Shown piece after piece: positions 18,147-27,048 of a stretch of 64,000 nucleotides of DNA (position 1 is its first letter; every line of letters begins with the position of its first letter). The stretch spans positions 1 through 64,000 of the forward strand of contig JBGSSF010000027.1 in NCBI GenBank assembly GCA_041737175.1. The letters are read 5' to 3'. The notes beneath the pieces were generated by a model. It was not told the DNA's origin and made no database searches. It saw only the letters and a program-made list of their open reading frames with translations. Source of the stretch: UBA5072 sp041737175 (GTDB taxonomy: Bacteria > Bacteroidota > Bacteroidia > Bacteroidales > UBA10428). The translations under genes were made by a program, and so were the position numbers.

Positions 18147-18215
18147 ATTTCACACCCAAAATCTTCAGCCTCACTGACATTTAAAGTCTTTCCGACTGCT
18201 TCCCGCGTACTTTTA
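18147..18215 (+). promoter_or_regulatory. conserved operator/promoter element, copy C
   Basis: TTCAC at 18149 and CTCAC at 18170 are 21 bp apart. TACTTTTA begins at 18208, 38 bp after the second half-site, exactly as in copies A and B. The element also contains AAAGTCTTTCC (18183-18193), shared with the susC promoter region. It lies 37 bp before the ATG of the DUF5916 gene. Confidence 0.6.
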
Positions 18216-18244
18216 CGGGAGTAATCAAGTAAAACCATTATAAA

Positions 18245-20491
18245 ATGAGACTCCTCCATTCCAGTATAATTGTATCGCTGATGACATGCATAGGTTCATT
18301 TACGTGTGCTTTTTCACAGGAAACCCTCACCATTCAGAAAATTCAGGGTGAATTTAAATTTGACGGGGCGGTGGATGATGCCTGCTGGCAAAATTTACAG
18401 CCCTTACCCATGGTCATGCATACCCCTGTATTCGGCAATCCGCCCACCGAAAAAAGCGAAGTGATGATTGGTTATGACAACACTTACATTTATGTGGGGG
18501 CAAGACTTTTCGATTCGGACGCGTCAAACATGCTTGTAACCTCCAAAAAACGCGACGAAATTTCGGGCAGCAACGAAGCCTTCACCATCATTTTTGATTC
18601 GTTCAATGATAAGGAAAATGCCCTGGCCTTCTCTACAACCCCGAGTGGTTTAAGGAGCGATTTTACGGTATTAAACGATGCCATCGCCACGAATCCGCGA
18701 AATCCGCCAACCAATGAGAGCTGGAACACTTTCTGGGATGTGAAAACCACAAGAGATGCCAATGGCTGGTATCTTGAAATGCGTATTCCGTCTTCGAGCA
18801 TGCGTTTTAAAGAGAACAACGGAAGTGTCATGATGGGCGTGATCTGTTCCAGACGGATCGCACATAAAAATGAAACCGATGTGTTTCCTGCCATCCCGGC
18901 CGAATGGGGCGAATACAGCAATTACAGACCTTCCAAGGCCCAGGAAGTTATATTCGAAGGTCTGGAGTCCAAAAAACCTTTTTATATAACGCCTTATGCC
19001 ATAGCGGGGTATCAGCAGGATTATGTGTTGAATGAAACAGGAACGGCTTATGAAATGAATGCGAGCCCGAAACTCAACGCAGGATTGGACGCCAAATACG
19101 GACTTACGAACAACCTTACCCTGGATGTAACCTTGAACACTGATTTTGCCCAGGTGGAAGCCGATGACGAACAGATCAACCTTACGCGATTTTCACTTTT
19201 CTTTCCCGAAAAAAGAACATTTTTCCAGGAACGCTCCAGTATTTTCAACTTCGCATTCGAAGGGCGCTCCAACTTGTTTTACAGCCGCCAGATCGGCCTG
19301 AACAAGGGTGAACAGGTTCCGATCCTCGGAGGGGCCAGGATTACCGGCATGGCCGGTAAATGGGACATCGGTTTTCTCGATTTGCAGACACAATCCTTTG
19401 ATCCGTCCGATACTTCTCAAAGCTCCCTGCCTTCGGAGAATTTCGGCGTGATGCGTTTACGCCGGCAGGTGATTAATAAAAACAGCTATGTGGGCGGAAT
19501 TTTCACCTCACGCCTGGGCATGGATGGCACCTATAACATTTCTTATGGCGTTGACGGAATATTCAAACTTTTTAAAAATGATTATTTTAATTTCAAGCTT
19601 GCCCAGGTAATGACGGAAAACGCAACAAACAACGCTTTATCACTCGACCCTACCAGGCTGTTCTTTAACTGGAAAAGGTACAATGACAAAGGACTCGGAT
19701 ATGATTTTACCTATACCCGGAGCGGAAAAGATTTTAAACCTGAGATGGGCTTCCAGCAGCGAAAAGACTATTCCTTTTATGCCGGCAGTTTGCAGTACGG
19801 ATGGATACCGGGAGAAGGCGCATTGCTGATGAACCATAAATTTGAACTCAATGAAGAAATGTATTCCGATAACGTCAGTGGGGATGTGCAATCCTCCGAA
19901 ACCGAACTGGCCTACAAATTCAATTTTAAGTCGGGATACAATGGCATGGTTGCGGTGAAGAACGGCTTTGAAAATGTTGATGAGGATTTCAGTTTTTCAG
20001 ATGAAGCAGATGTACCTGCAGGCAAGTATAGCTTTTATTACTTTGAAACACACCTTCATTCACCCCAGTCCAATACCCTGATCATGAACCTGGATGGTGT
20101 AGCCGGAGGTTTTTATGACGGCAAACGTTTTACTGTCGGCCTTGAACCTGAGTGGAATATTGGTTCTTCTTTACAATTAAGCCTTGCCTATGAATACAAC
20201 CATGTGAATTTTCCTGACCGTGACCAGCTGTTTACGGCAAATATAGCGCGCTTTAAGGCACTGGTAATGTTCAACACCAAACTCTCAGTCAGTTCATTTG
20301 TTCAGTATAACAGCGCTGATAATGCGGTTGCAACCAATCTCAGGATCCGATATAATCCGAAAGAAGGGAATGACCTTTACATTGTGTTTAATGAAGGACG
20401 GAATACATCACGCGATTTGGAAAATCCAAGGTTACCGGGGGTAAATAACCGGTCCATCCTATTTAAGTATACTTATACTTTCACGCTCTAA
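18245..20491 (+). CDS. CBM9-like / DUF5916 outer-membrane protein
   Basis: 748 aa with signal peptide (about 1-27, AFSQ). The N-terminal region (about 30-220) looks like a carbohydrate-binding family 9-type beta-sandwich (FKFDGAVDDACWQN, VMIGYDNTYIYVGARLFD). The rest (about 240-748) is the DUF5916 region, predicted as an outer-membrane beta-barrel with repeated amphipathic strands and a terminal aromatic-rich strand (SILFKYTYTFTL). Families with this layout are widespread in Bacteroidota. The ligand is unknown. Its upstream element C suggests joint control with the sigma-factor unit. Confidence 0.85.
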   Translation: MRLLHSSIIVSLMTCIGSFTCAFSQETLTIQKIQGEFKFDGAVDDACWQNLQPLPMVMHTPVFGNPPTEKSEVMIGYDNTYIYVGARLFDSDASNMLVTSKKRDEISGSNEAFTIIFDSFNDKENALAFSTTPSGLRSDFTVLNDAIATNPRNPPTNESWNTFWDVKTTRDANGWYLEMRIPSSSMRFKENNGSVMMGVICSRRIAHKNETDVFPAIPAEWGEYSNYRPSKAQEVIFEGLESKKPFYITPYAIAGYQQDYVLNETGTAYEMNASPKLNAGLDAKYGLTNNLTLDVTLNTDFAQVEADDEQINLTRFSLFFPEKRTFFQERSSIFNFAFEGRSNLFYSRQIGLNKGEQVPILGGARITGMAGKWDIGFLDLQTQSFDPSDTSQSSLPSENFGVMRLRRQVINKNSYVGGIFTSRLGMDGTYNISYGVDGIFKLFKNDYFNFKLAQVMTENATNNALSLDPTRLFFNWKRYNDKGLGYDFTYTRSGKDFKPEMGFQQRKDYSFYAGSLQYGWIPGEGALLMNHKFELNEEMYSDNVSGDVQSSETELAYKFNFKSGYNGMVAVKNGFENVDEDFSFSDEADVPAGKYSFYYFETHLHSPQSNTLIMNLDGVAGGFYDGKRFTVGLEPEWNIGSSLQLSLAYEYNHVNFPDRDQLFTANIARFKALVMFNTKLSVSSFVQYNSADNAVATNLRIRYNPKEGNDLYIVFNEGRNTSRDLENPRLPGVNNRSILFKYTYTFTL

Positions 20492-20651
20492 AGAGCTGAT
20501 CGTTTTTTAGTTTATCTTGCAAGATATTTATCTTCAAATATATATAAGTACAGGATGAACCATAAATTGTATGCTTTTGAAAGTATCTATACAATAACTA
20601 TATTTTATGGAGCGTCATAACTGATTAAATATCAAAAAAGCAATAACATCA

Positions 20652-20686
20652 TTTGTTATGACCAATTCCAAAATTTCGTAACTTTA
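20652..20686 (+). promoter_or_regulatory. promoter of the radical SAM operon
   Basis: TTTG at 20652-20655, a 23-base spacer and TAACTTTA at 20679-20686 fit the Bacteroidota pattern TTTG-N19-23-TAnnTTTG with one mismatch. It lies about 55 bp before the first radical SAM gene, in a 250-bp AT-rich spacer with nothing else recognised. Confidence 0.5.
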
Positions 20687-20741
20687 AGAAAAAGCATCTC
20701 TTTTCATAGGCAAAAGTTAACCAGAATGATGGGTAAACAAT

Positions 20742-22310
20742 ATGTCTAATAGAACAAATTGCCTTTTGGTTCATCCTGAATTTTCAAAGAACAGTTCTTT
20801 GAATTATGTTGATGTATGCAGGATAGCAGGGGCAAAATATCCCTTCCCTCCTTTAGGGCTTATGACCTTAGCGGCATTATTACCCCAGAACTGGAACTTC
20901 AAACTGATTGATTTAAATACAGCGCCTCTACAGGATAAATACTTCGAGTGGGCAGACATTGTCTGTACCGGTGGAATGTTATCCCAGCAACCAGGCATAA
21001 TGGCCATTATCAGAAAAGCACATGCGTATGGGATAAAAGTTGTGGCAGGGGGACCAGATCCTACCTGCCAGCCCAATCTTTATTCAGAAGCTGATTATCT
21101 TGTTTTGGGGGAAGGTGAAAATACAATTCCTCTTTTTTTGACCGATTTGAACAACGGAATCCCAAAGGGTGTGTACCTCATGACCGAACCAGTTGACCTG
21201 AAAGTGTCTGTTGTTCCAAGGTATGATCTGATTCGTTTTTCTGATTACCTGATGATGGGCATGCAATATTCACGGGGATGTCCTTACAATTGCGAATTTT
21301 GTAATGTTATTGAACTCTTTGGAAAAAATCAGAGGGCTAAAAGTGTTGACCAGATAATCACCGAACTTCAATGTCTTTACAATCTTGGATACAGGGGACA
21401 TATTTTTTTTGTGGATGACAATTTCCTGGCCAACGGAAAATCAGTGGAAGAACTTCTGAAATCCATTGCAGAATGGTCTGAAAAAAACGGTTATCCATTC
21501 TATTTCCAGGCTGAATCCTCATTGAACTTTGCCGGTAATGATATGTTCCTGCAGATGATGAAAAAAGCTGAATTCCGTTACCTTAGCATCGGACTTGAAA
21601 CCCCCGAGGATGCTGTTCTGGAAAAAGCCCATAAACATCAGAACATGAATAAATCGATTCCAGGGATTATCAGAAAGATACTATCTTATGGAATTATTGT
21701 GGATGCAAGTTTTATCTTCGGATTTGACAATGAAACTGACCAATCCGCTTGCCTGATGATGAATTGTATCAGGGATTCAGGCATCTGCATGGCTATGGTA
21801 GGAACCTTGTACGCACTTCCTGATACACAATTGGCGAGAAGGTTGAAAAAAGAAGGCCGCTTATTTCAGGAAGTTGCCAGGATCAGTAATCCTTCCCTGG
21901 AAATAGACCAGATGACAAGCGGGTTGAATTTCCGGACCATCAGACCGAGATCAGATATTTTAAGGGATTATACCACCATCCTTACAAATATATATGATCC
22001 TGAAAATTATTATGCAAGACTGACCTATCTTGGTCTTAACCTGAAGCCTTGTTACAGGCATAAACCCGGAACAATTAAAAAAATGAGACTTTCAGGATCA
22101 TTTATTAAAGTCTGCGGTAAGGTAGGATTCAATTTTCGAACAGGGTTTTTGTTCTGGAAACTATTGTTTACGATATTACTCAAAAACCCAAAGGCCCTTG
22201 AGCCGGTTGTTGTTTTTGCTGCGATGTATATTCATCTGTCAAAACATGCCCGGTTTATCATTGAGCTGAATAACGCAAAGATCAAAGATATTGAACAGTA
22301 TGAAGAATGA
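20742..22310 (+). CDS. cobalamin-binding-type radical SAM protein 1
   Basis: 522 aa. The N-terminal B12-binding-type domain (about 5-145) has FPPLGLMTLAALLP and VVAGGPDPT but no DxHxxG His, as in base-off class B enzymes. The radical SAM core (about 170-380) has the cluster motif C180-x3-C184-x2-C187 (GCPYNCEFC) and FIFGFDNET. A C-terminal region of about 130 residues resembles the DUF4070 tail seen in this class. Such enzymes methylate unactivated carbons or catalyse cyclisations. It is the first gene of a tight operon and overlaps the next by 11 bp. Substrate unknown. Confidence 0.88.
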   Translation: MSNRTNCLLVHPEFSKNSSLNYVDVCRIAGAKYPFPPLGLMTLAALLPQNWNFKLIDLNTAPLQDKYFEWADIVCTGGMLSQQPGIMAIIRKAHAYGIKVVAGGPDPTCQPNLYSEADYLVLGEGENTIPLFLTDLNNGIPKGVYLMTEPVDLKVSVVPRYDLIRFSDYLMMGMQYSRGCPYNCEFCNVIELFGKNQRAKSVDQIITELQCLYNLGYRGHIFFVDDNFLANGKSVEELLKSIAEWSEKNGYPFYFQAESSLNFAGNDMFLQMMKKAEFRYLSIGLETPEDAVLEKAHKHQNMNKSIPGIIRKILSYGIIVDASFIFGFDNETDQSACLMMNCIRDSGICMAMVGTLYALPDTQLARRLKKEGRLFQEVARISNPSLEIDQMTSGLNFRTIRPRSDILRDYTTILTNIYDPENYYARLTYLGLNLKPCYRHKPGTIKKMRLSGSFIKVCGKVGFNFRTGFLFWKLLFTILLKNPKALEPVVVFAAMYIHLSKHARFIIELNNAKIKDIEQYEE

Positions 22311-23457
22311 ATTTTTAATAAGTGAACATCTATTGGAAAAGATCAGGGAATATACTGATGGAGGGAATACTCCATTTTATATTTATGATACGAAGAGAAT
22401 TCAGGAGAATTGCCGGGAATTTTTAAATATCCCATACACTCCGCTATCTGTTAATTATGCCATGATGGCCAATTCAAATACCCGGTTTTTAAATATTATC
22501 AAACAAGCCGGTTTAAAAATATTCGTAAACTCGTTATTTCACCTTGAAATGGCCCTCGATCTGAAATTCAGGGGCGACGAAATTATTTATGCCGCATCAG
22601 CCATGGATGAATCAACCATGAGGCAGGTTAAATCGAGCGGGGCAAAATTAATTCTTGATTCCATCGGACAATTTGAATTATGGCAATCCCTGTTTCCTGA
22701 CGCCGGAATTGGCATACGATGCAATATTGGCGAATTGGTTGTTCCCAGAAAAACCACCGGGGGTCATTTTATCGGGAACCAAAGCCGCCTGGGACTCACC
22801 ATGGACAATATTTACGGCCTTAAAGGAAATCCAGGTATTTCCGGACTTCATATTTATGTGGGGACCAACATTCCTGAAATAAACTATTTTCTGGATTGCT
22901 ATAAACATGTCCTGAATCTGGCAGAATTTTTCCCAAAACTCGAATATATTGATTTCGGGGGAGGTTTCGGATCGGGGGAAAAGGTAAAAAAGAGCTTTGA
23001 CATACATAGGTATGGCCGGAAAGTTACAGAATTAATGAACGATATAACCTGCGTTTCCGGACGCAGAATAAGTCTGATACTGGAACCGGGTAGAATAATC
23101 GGAGCTGATGCCGGATATTTTATTTGCAAAATTACTGATATAAAAATGCGCAACAATCAGCAATTAATCGGCGTAAATGCCTCCAGTGTTCAGTTTCCAA
23201 GACCGCTGTTTTATCCGGAGAATGCATTTCACCCGGTTTCAATCTTGAGTAGATTCAATACCGCATCTGATAAAACCGGCAGGTTGTCTTCCATTTACGG
23301 GTGCTCCACCTATTCACGGGATTATCTGGCACGGGATGTGGAGCTTCCGCAGGCTCATATCGGAGATATCGTGATATTGGGGCACGCAGGTTCATACTGT
23401 TCAACGGCACATACAAGTTTTCTTGGCTTTCCCAAAGCAGAGGAGTATTTTATATGA
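22300..23457 (+). CDS. fold-III PLP decarboxylase homolog lacking the PLP lysine
   Basis: 385 aa of the diaminopimelate/ornithine decarboxylase (LysA-like) fold. Present are the glycine-rich phosphate loop FGGGFGSGE, LEPGR, a Cys-containing GCSTYSRD block and HAGSYC near the C-terminus. The Schiff-base lysine normally found in YAxKAN is missing: the sequence reads YAMMAN with Met56 (codon ATG at 22465-22467). The usual HxxGS element reads IYVGTN. The gene is intact and translationally coupled on both sides (11-bp and 4-bp overlaps). Either a PLP-independent or non-catalytic scaffold, or a sequencing error of one base (AAG to ATG). ATG 22300 is chosen over TTG 22291. Confidence 0.85.
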   Translation: MKNEFLISEHLLEKIREYTDGGNTPFYIYDTKRIQENCREFLNIPYTPLSVNYAMMANSNTRFLNIIKQAGLKIFVNSLFHLEMALDLKFRGDEIIYAASAMDESTMRQVKSSGAKLILDSIGQFELWQSLFPDAGIGIRCNIGELVVPRKTTGGHFIGNQSRLGLTMDNIYGLKGNPGISGLHIYVGTNIPEINYFLDCYKHVLNLAEFFPKLEYIDFGGGFGSGEKVKKSFDIHRYGRKVTELMNDITCVSGRRISLILEPGRIIGADAGYFICKITDIKMRNNQQLIGVNASSVQFPRPLFYPENAFHPVSILSRFNTASDKTGRLSSIYGCSTYSRDYLARDVELPQAHIGDIVILGHAGSYCSTAHTSFLGFPKAEEYFI

Positions 23458-24542
23458 TCGCAAAAGAAGTTCATACGAAAAGAGATTTTTCCACTTTTTA
23501 CAATATTCAGGAAGAGATTTATAAGACCAATATTTTCTACCGTGCTTCAGAATATGAAATTACCCGACTGCTGGTTGAAGGCCCCTCTGCATTTCATCAA
23601 CACGCAACCGTTCATTCATTTTTAATTTTAAATGAGGATGATGTGGTTGGGAGGTTTACGCTTATTCACGATCAGAAACTCCCCGAATATGTGCAGGTTT
23701 CCTTTTTTGAGGCACAGCCTGGTTTGTCCGGTCTGGTAAAACTGATTGTAGAAAAGGCATGTTCCGGATTTCCCCATTGTAAACGGTTAGTAATCGGACT
23801 CAATGGCCATTTGAACTACGGTGCAGGCATACTGACAAGCAATTTTGGAGAGGCGCCGGTATTCGGACTTCCTTACAACAGGGAATACTATCAGGATTAC
23901 TTCCCTGATTTCAGGAAAATACCATTGGTTTCTTACCGGTTTCCCGTTGAACCCTTTATTGCATACCACCGGAGAATGGGCAATTATCCTGATTTTAAAG
24001 GTATAACGGTAAGAAAGCTTAATAAAATGAAACTCCGGCAGGAAACTGAAATTTACACCTACCTGAATAATGCCTGTTTCTCGGATCATCCGTTTTGGGC
24101 AGAACGGAATATTCAGGAAGATTATGAACTCTTTCATCCGTTTCGCTTTTTGATTAAAGAAGAAAATCTTTTGTTTGCGGAAAAAGACGGGAAGCCCATC
24201 GGATTTTTTCTTTGGTATCCCGATTTCAATCAACTTCTTAAAGGTCACCGGCATCTGGGATTAAAACACCTACTGCGCTACTATTTTACCCGTCCGATTG
24301 ATACTTTCCGGTTTACGGAAATTGCAGTTTTACCCGGGTATAAAAAGAGTCATGCCGTGCAGGCGATGATTTTGTGCGCCATACCTTATATCCAAAAATC
24401 AGGAATTAAATACGGAGAGGGGGGATTTATTTTCAGGGAGAACACAAGCAGCATTGCAATGACCAGGAGATATCTTGAACGGGCAACAGGAAATAAAATG
24501 GAACCTCATCGCCATTACGCCCTTTTTGAAACTACTTTATAA
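23454..24542 (+). CDS. GNAT-like acyltransferase (two-domain)
   Basis: 362 aa, start ATG at 23454 overlapping the previous stop (ATGA). It looks like a tandem GNAT-type protein. The N-terminal half includes ATVHSFLILNEDDVVGRFTL and HCKRLVIGLNGHLNYGAG. The C-terminal half has FAEKDGKPIGFFLWYPDF, FTEIAVLPGYKKSHAVQAM (the acetyl-CoA loop position) and GGFIFRENTSS. The longer frame back to 23301 runs through the upstream gene and is rejected. In this operon it probably acylates or aminoacylates an intermediate. No catalytic residue can be named with certainty. Confidence 0.65.
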   Translation: MIAKEVHTKRDFSTFYNIQEEIYKTNIFYRASEYEITRLLVEGPSAFHQHATVHSFLILNEDDVVGRFTLIHDQKLPEYVQVSFFEAQPGLSGLVKLIVEKACSGFPHCKRLVIGLNGHLNYGAGILTSNFGEAPVFGLPYNREYYQDYFPDFRKIPLVSYRFPVEPFIAYHRRMGNYPDFKGITVRKLNKMKLRQETEIYTYLNNACFSDHPFWAERNIQEDYELFHPFRFLIKEENLLFAEKDGKPIGFFLWYPDFNQLLKGHRHLGLKHLLRYYFTRPIDTFRFTEIAVLPGYKKSHAVQAMILCAIPYIQKSGIKYGEGGFIFRENTSSIAMTRRYLERATGNKMEPHRHYALFETTL

Positions 24543-24559
24543 TATCAAAACCGGTTTCT

Positions 24560-25987
24560 GTGCAGGTAGAAAATACAATATCGAATCACCCGGATGTTTC
24601 GGGAAATAACAACCGGTTAAGAATTCTGGTCTGCAAACCCCGGCTGGCTATCCAAACCATCCGGTTAAACCGGTTTATCCGGTGTGAACCGTTGGAAATG
24701 GAGTATCTGTACACCGTTTTACAACATCATGATATTTATCTGCTTGACGGTATCGTGGATCGTCGCAATCCTGTCCGTTTGGCTGCGAAACTGAAGACTC
24801 AGATTGTCCTGTTTACCTCACTGATCACAACCGTTTCTGATGTGCTTAAAACAGCATCCCGCCTGAAAAAGTTGGAAAATCCACCGCTAATATTTGTAGG
24901 TGGACCGGATGCAGAAGTAGTTCCGGAGCATTTTTTTTCAAAAGATGTTGATGGGGTATTTTTCGCCAATCAATTGGAGGGAATTACACTTGTAATGGAT
25001 CGGATAATGCAGTCAAAACCCTATCAGGATATACCTGGCGGAGCTTTCCCCGTCAACGGAAAATTTATTTGCAATCCGTCTCCTCCGCTTGATCCGGTCA
25101 AAATGCCCCGAGCAAAACATTTCCTTTTGGAACAAAATCCTGACCGGTATAAAATAATCTATTACAAACCTTGTGCTTCTATAAAAACAGCCTTTGGTTG
25201 TACAGGAAAATGTACTTTTTGTTTCTGCACCGAAATGAATGGCGGCACCTATGGTGCCCGGCCCATCCATGATGTTGTGGATGAGATTGAAGAAATTTCC
25301 GTACCAAATATTTTAATTCTGGATGATAATTTTTTTACTTCCAGAAAACGTATGTTGGAGTTTTGTGAGATCATTCAAAAGAGAAAAATCCAAAAAGAAT
25401 TTATTGCTATTGGCAACGCACATTTTATGGTTCAGAATCCCGACATAATGGTAAAATTACGCAATGCGGGCGTAATAGCGGTGATGGTTGGATTTGAATT
25501 TGTAACCGACAGAGAACTGGAAGCAATTGATAAGGATTCATCGGTTGATGATAATAACCGGACGATTGAGATCTGCAGGAAATTGGATATTGATTTGTTT
25601 GCGCTTTTTATTGTGAATCCCGACTGGCGGCATGCTGATTTTAAGAGATTGGCCGGTTACCTCAAAAAAAATAAAATACCGTTTGCGCTTTTCTCAACGC
25701 TTACTGTTTTTCCCGGGACCAGGCTGGCCCGTTACAATCCGGAACCAGCGCCGGATATGTTAAAATCATGGCGCTACGATCTGCTGCGCCTGCATCAAAA
25801 GCCAGGTCACATGCCGGCTATTATGTATTATCTCTGGCTTTTCTACCTTTATATGATACCGGGAATGCAATTTACCTCCATCCGAAAATTCAGGCAGCGG
25901 TATGGAATAACCGGTATTATTCGTCATTCTGTTACAGGTTTTTTCATGGGTTTGGAATATCTGATTAAATTATTGGTATGGAGATAG
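24560..25987 (+). CDS. cobalamin-binding-type radical SAM protein 2
   Basis: 475 aa. The N-terminal Rossmann-like B12-binding domain (about 20-150) includes RILVCKPR and LIFVGGPDAE. The radical SAM core has GCTGKCTFCFC with C214, C218 and C221 as cluster ligands, plus Cys223. The same CFC pattern and nearby layout (RP..V..E..., DDNFF, VGFE, NPDW) occur in the protein at 27045, so the two are paralogs. The start is GTG at 24560, 17 bp after the GNAT gene. The best ATG alternative would remove part of the B12 domain. Reaction unknown. Confidence 0.87.
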   Translation: MQVENTISNHPDVSGNNNRLRILVCKPRLAIQTIRLNRFIRCEPLEMEYLYTVLQHHDIYLLDGIVDRRNPVRLAAKLKTQIVLFTSLITTVSDVLKTASRLKKLENPPLIFVGGPDAEVVPEHFFSKDVDGVFFANQLEGITLVMDRIMQSKPYQDIPGGAFPVNGKFICNPSPPLDPVKMPRAKHFLLEQNPDRYKIIYYKPCASIKTAFGCTGKCTFCFCTEMNGGTYGARPIHDVVDEIEEISVPNILILDDNFFTSRKRMLEFCEIIQKRKIQKEFIAIGNAHFMVQNPDIMVKLRNAGVIAVMVGFEFVTDRELEAIDKDSSVDDNNRTIEICRKLDIDLFALFIVNPDWRHADFKRLAGYLKKNKIPFALFSTLTVFPGTRLARYNPEPAPDMLKSWRYDLLRLHQKPGHMPAIMYYLWLFYLYMIPGMQFTSIRKFRQRYGITGIIRHSVTGFFMGLEYLIKLLVWR

Positions 25988-26031
25988 TTAGGCTATTTTA
26001 AACAACAGCTAAAACCGGGAAGGAAATTAAA

Positions 26032-27048
26032 ATGCTTCGTATGGATATTGAAATCACTTACCTATCCAGGGCCCTTGACCTTCCTGAAAACTGGGATCGT
26101 GCAGCAGTTGATTATTTTCAAACCCGGGAGTTCCTGAATCATGCAGAAAAATACAATCCCTGTAACCAGCGATATTATCTTCTTTATCAGAATGAAACTT
26201 TTAAAACCGGAGTTGTAGTTTATACCCTAAAACTTGACCTGTTAACTTATCTTCACATTCCCAGTCCCTTCCCGATGAATATCGCCGGGATTCCCTGCTC
26301 GGTATCTGCAAGCGGTATTATTGGCAATCCTGATTATTTGAATCAAATGATCGAACATATCAAAATCCGGGAAAAGGGTATGCTGCTTTTTCTCAATCTG
26401 GCACCCGGACTTGTGGAAGAAAAGATGATCACAGGTAAAACCCTTCCCACCATTATATTAACAAACCATTTTGGTAACTGGGAAGATTATTTGTTGGCAA
26501 TGAGGGCAAGCTACAGACGAAGAATCAGACAACTTTCTATTCCGTTTTCAAAAATTCAAAAGAAACAGGTTGACTGTTCCTGTTTTGATGACCGGATGTA
26601 CGATCAGTACCTCGGAGTGTTGAAACGCAGCAAGGGTAAACTGGAAAAACTATCCATGGAATTTTTTCAGAAATTACCGTCAAATTTTAATCTCACTGCA
26701 TTTTACAGCGCAGAAAAGCTCATTGGTTGGTATATCTCATCCACTTTCAATAAGAAATTCTACTTTTTTCTGGGAGGTCTGGACTACAAGGTAAACCGGA
26801 AGTTTAATACCTATTTTAATATTCTAATAAACGTTGTAAAAGAAGGGATTGGAAAAAGTGCATCCATCATTGACCTGGGTCAAACGGCTGAAATTCCAAA
26901 GCTCCGGCTTGGGGGTAAACTTGTTGAAAAAGCAATGCTGGGATACCATTCAAGCCCGATAATGAGAAAACTCATGAAAGCAGGTAAAAGTCTGCTGGAA
27001 TATTCGACGGTAGTGCAGCAATCACAAGTATTTAAAGAAATCAGATGA
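26032..27048 (+). CDS. GNAT/FemAB-like acyltransferase
   Basis: 338 aa. The C-terminal half (about 180-300), with YDQYLGVLKRSKGK, LTAFYSAEKLIGWYIS and IDLGQTAEIPKLRLGGK, resembles the GNAT fold of BioF2/FemAB-type acyltransferases, which often use acyl-CoA or aminoacyl-tRNA donors. The N-terminal half has no recognised motif. It is the second GNAT-like member of the operon (44 bp after radical SAM 2) and overlaps radical SAM 3 by 4 bp. The start could also be ATG 26041, three codons later. Function by context: modification of the pathway product. Confidence 0.55.
   Translation: MLRMDIEITYLSRALDLPENWDRAAVDYFQTREFLNHAEKYNPCNQRYYLLYQNETFKTGVVVYTLKLDLLTYLHIPSPFPMNIAGIPCSVSASGIIGNPDYLNQMIEHIKIREKGMLLFLNLAPGLVEEKMITGKTLPTIILTNHFGNWEDYLLAMRASYRRRIRQLSIPFSKIQKKQVDCSCFDDRMYDQYLGVLKRSKGKLEKLSMEFFQKLPSNFNLTAFYSAEKLIGWYISSTFNKKFYFFLGGLDYKVNRKFNTYFNILINVVKEGIGKSASIIDLGQTAEIPKLRLGGKLVEKAMLGYHSSPIMRKLMKAGKSLLEYSTVVQQSQVFKEIR

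Noticed and set aside
20555..20620. 21-codon ORF (MNHKLYAFES...) before the radical SAM operon as a RiPP precursor
   Set aside because: Far from a start-proximal ribosome site, no leader/core pattern or repeated Cys/Ser/Thr, and it lies upstream of the proposed promoter's -33 box, so it would not be in the operon transcript.
22465..22467. Reading the Lys-to-Met change as proof of a pseudogene
   Set aside because: The frame is intact for 385 codons, other conserved motifs are kept and the gene is translationally coupled. A sequencing error or a true pseudoenzyme cannot be separated here, so it is listed as a finding rather than a pseudogene.
23301..23453. Extended N-terminus of the GNAT-like gene (from 23301)
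   Set aside because: The extension runs antiparallel in frame to the end of the PLP homolog; ATG 23454 with ATGA coupling fits the operon pattern.
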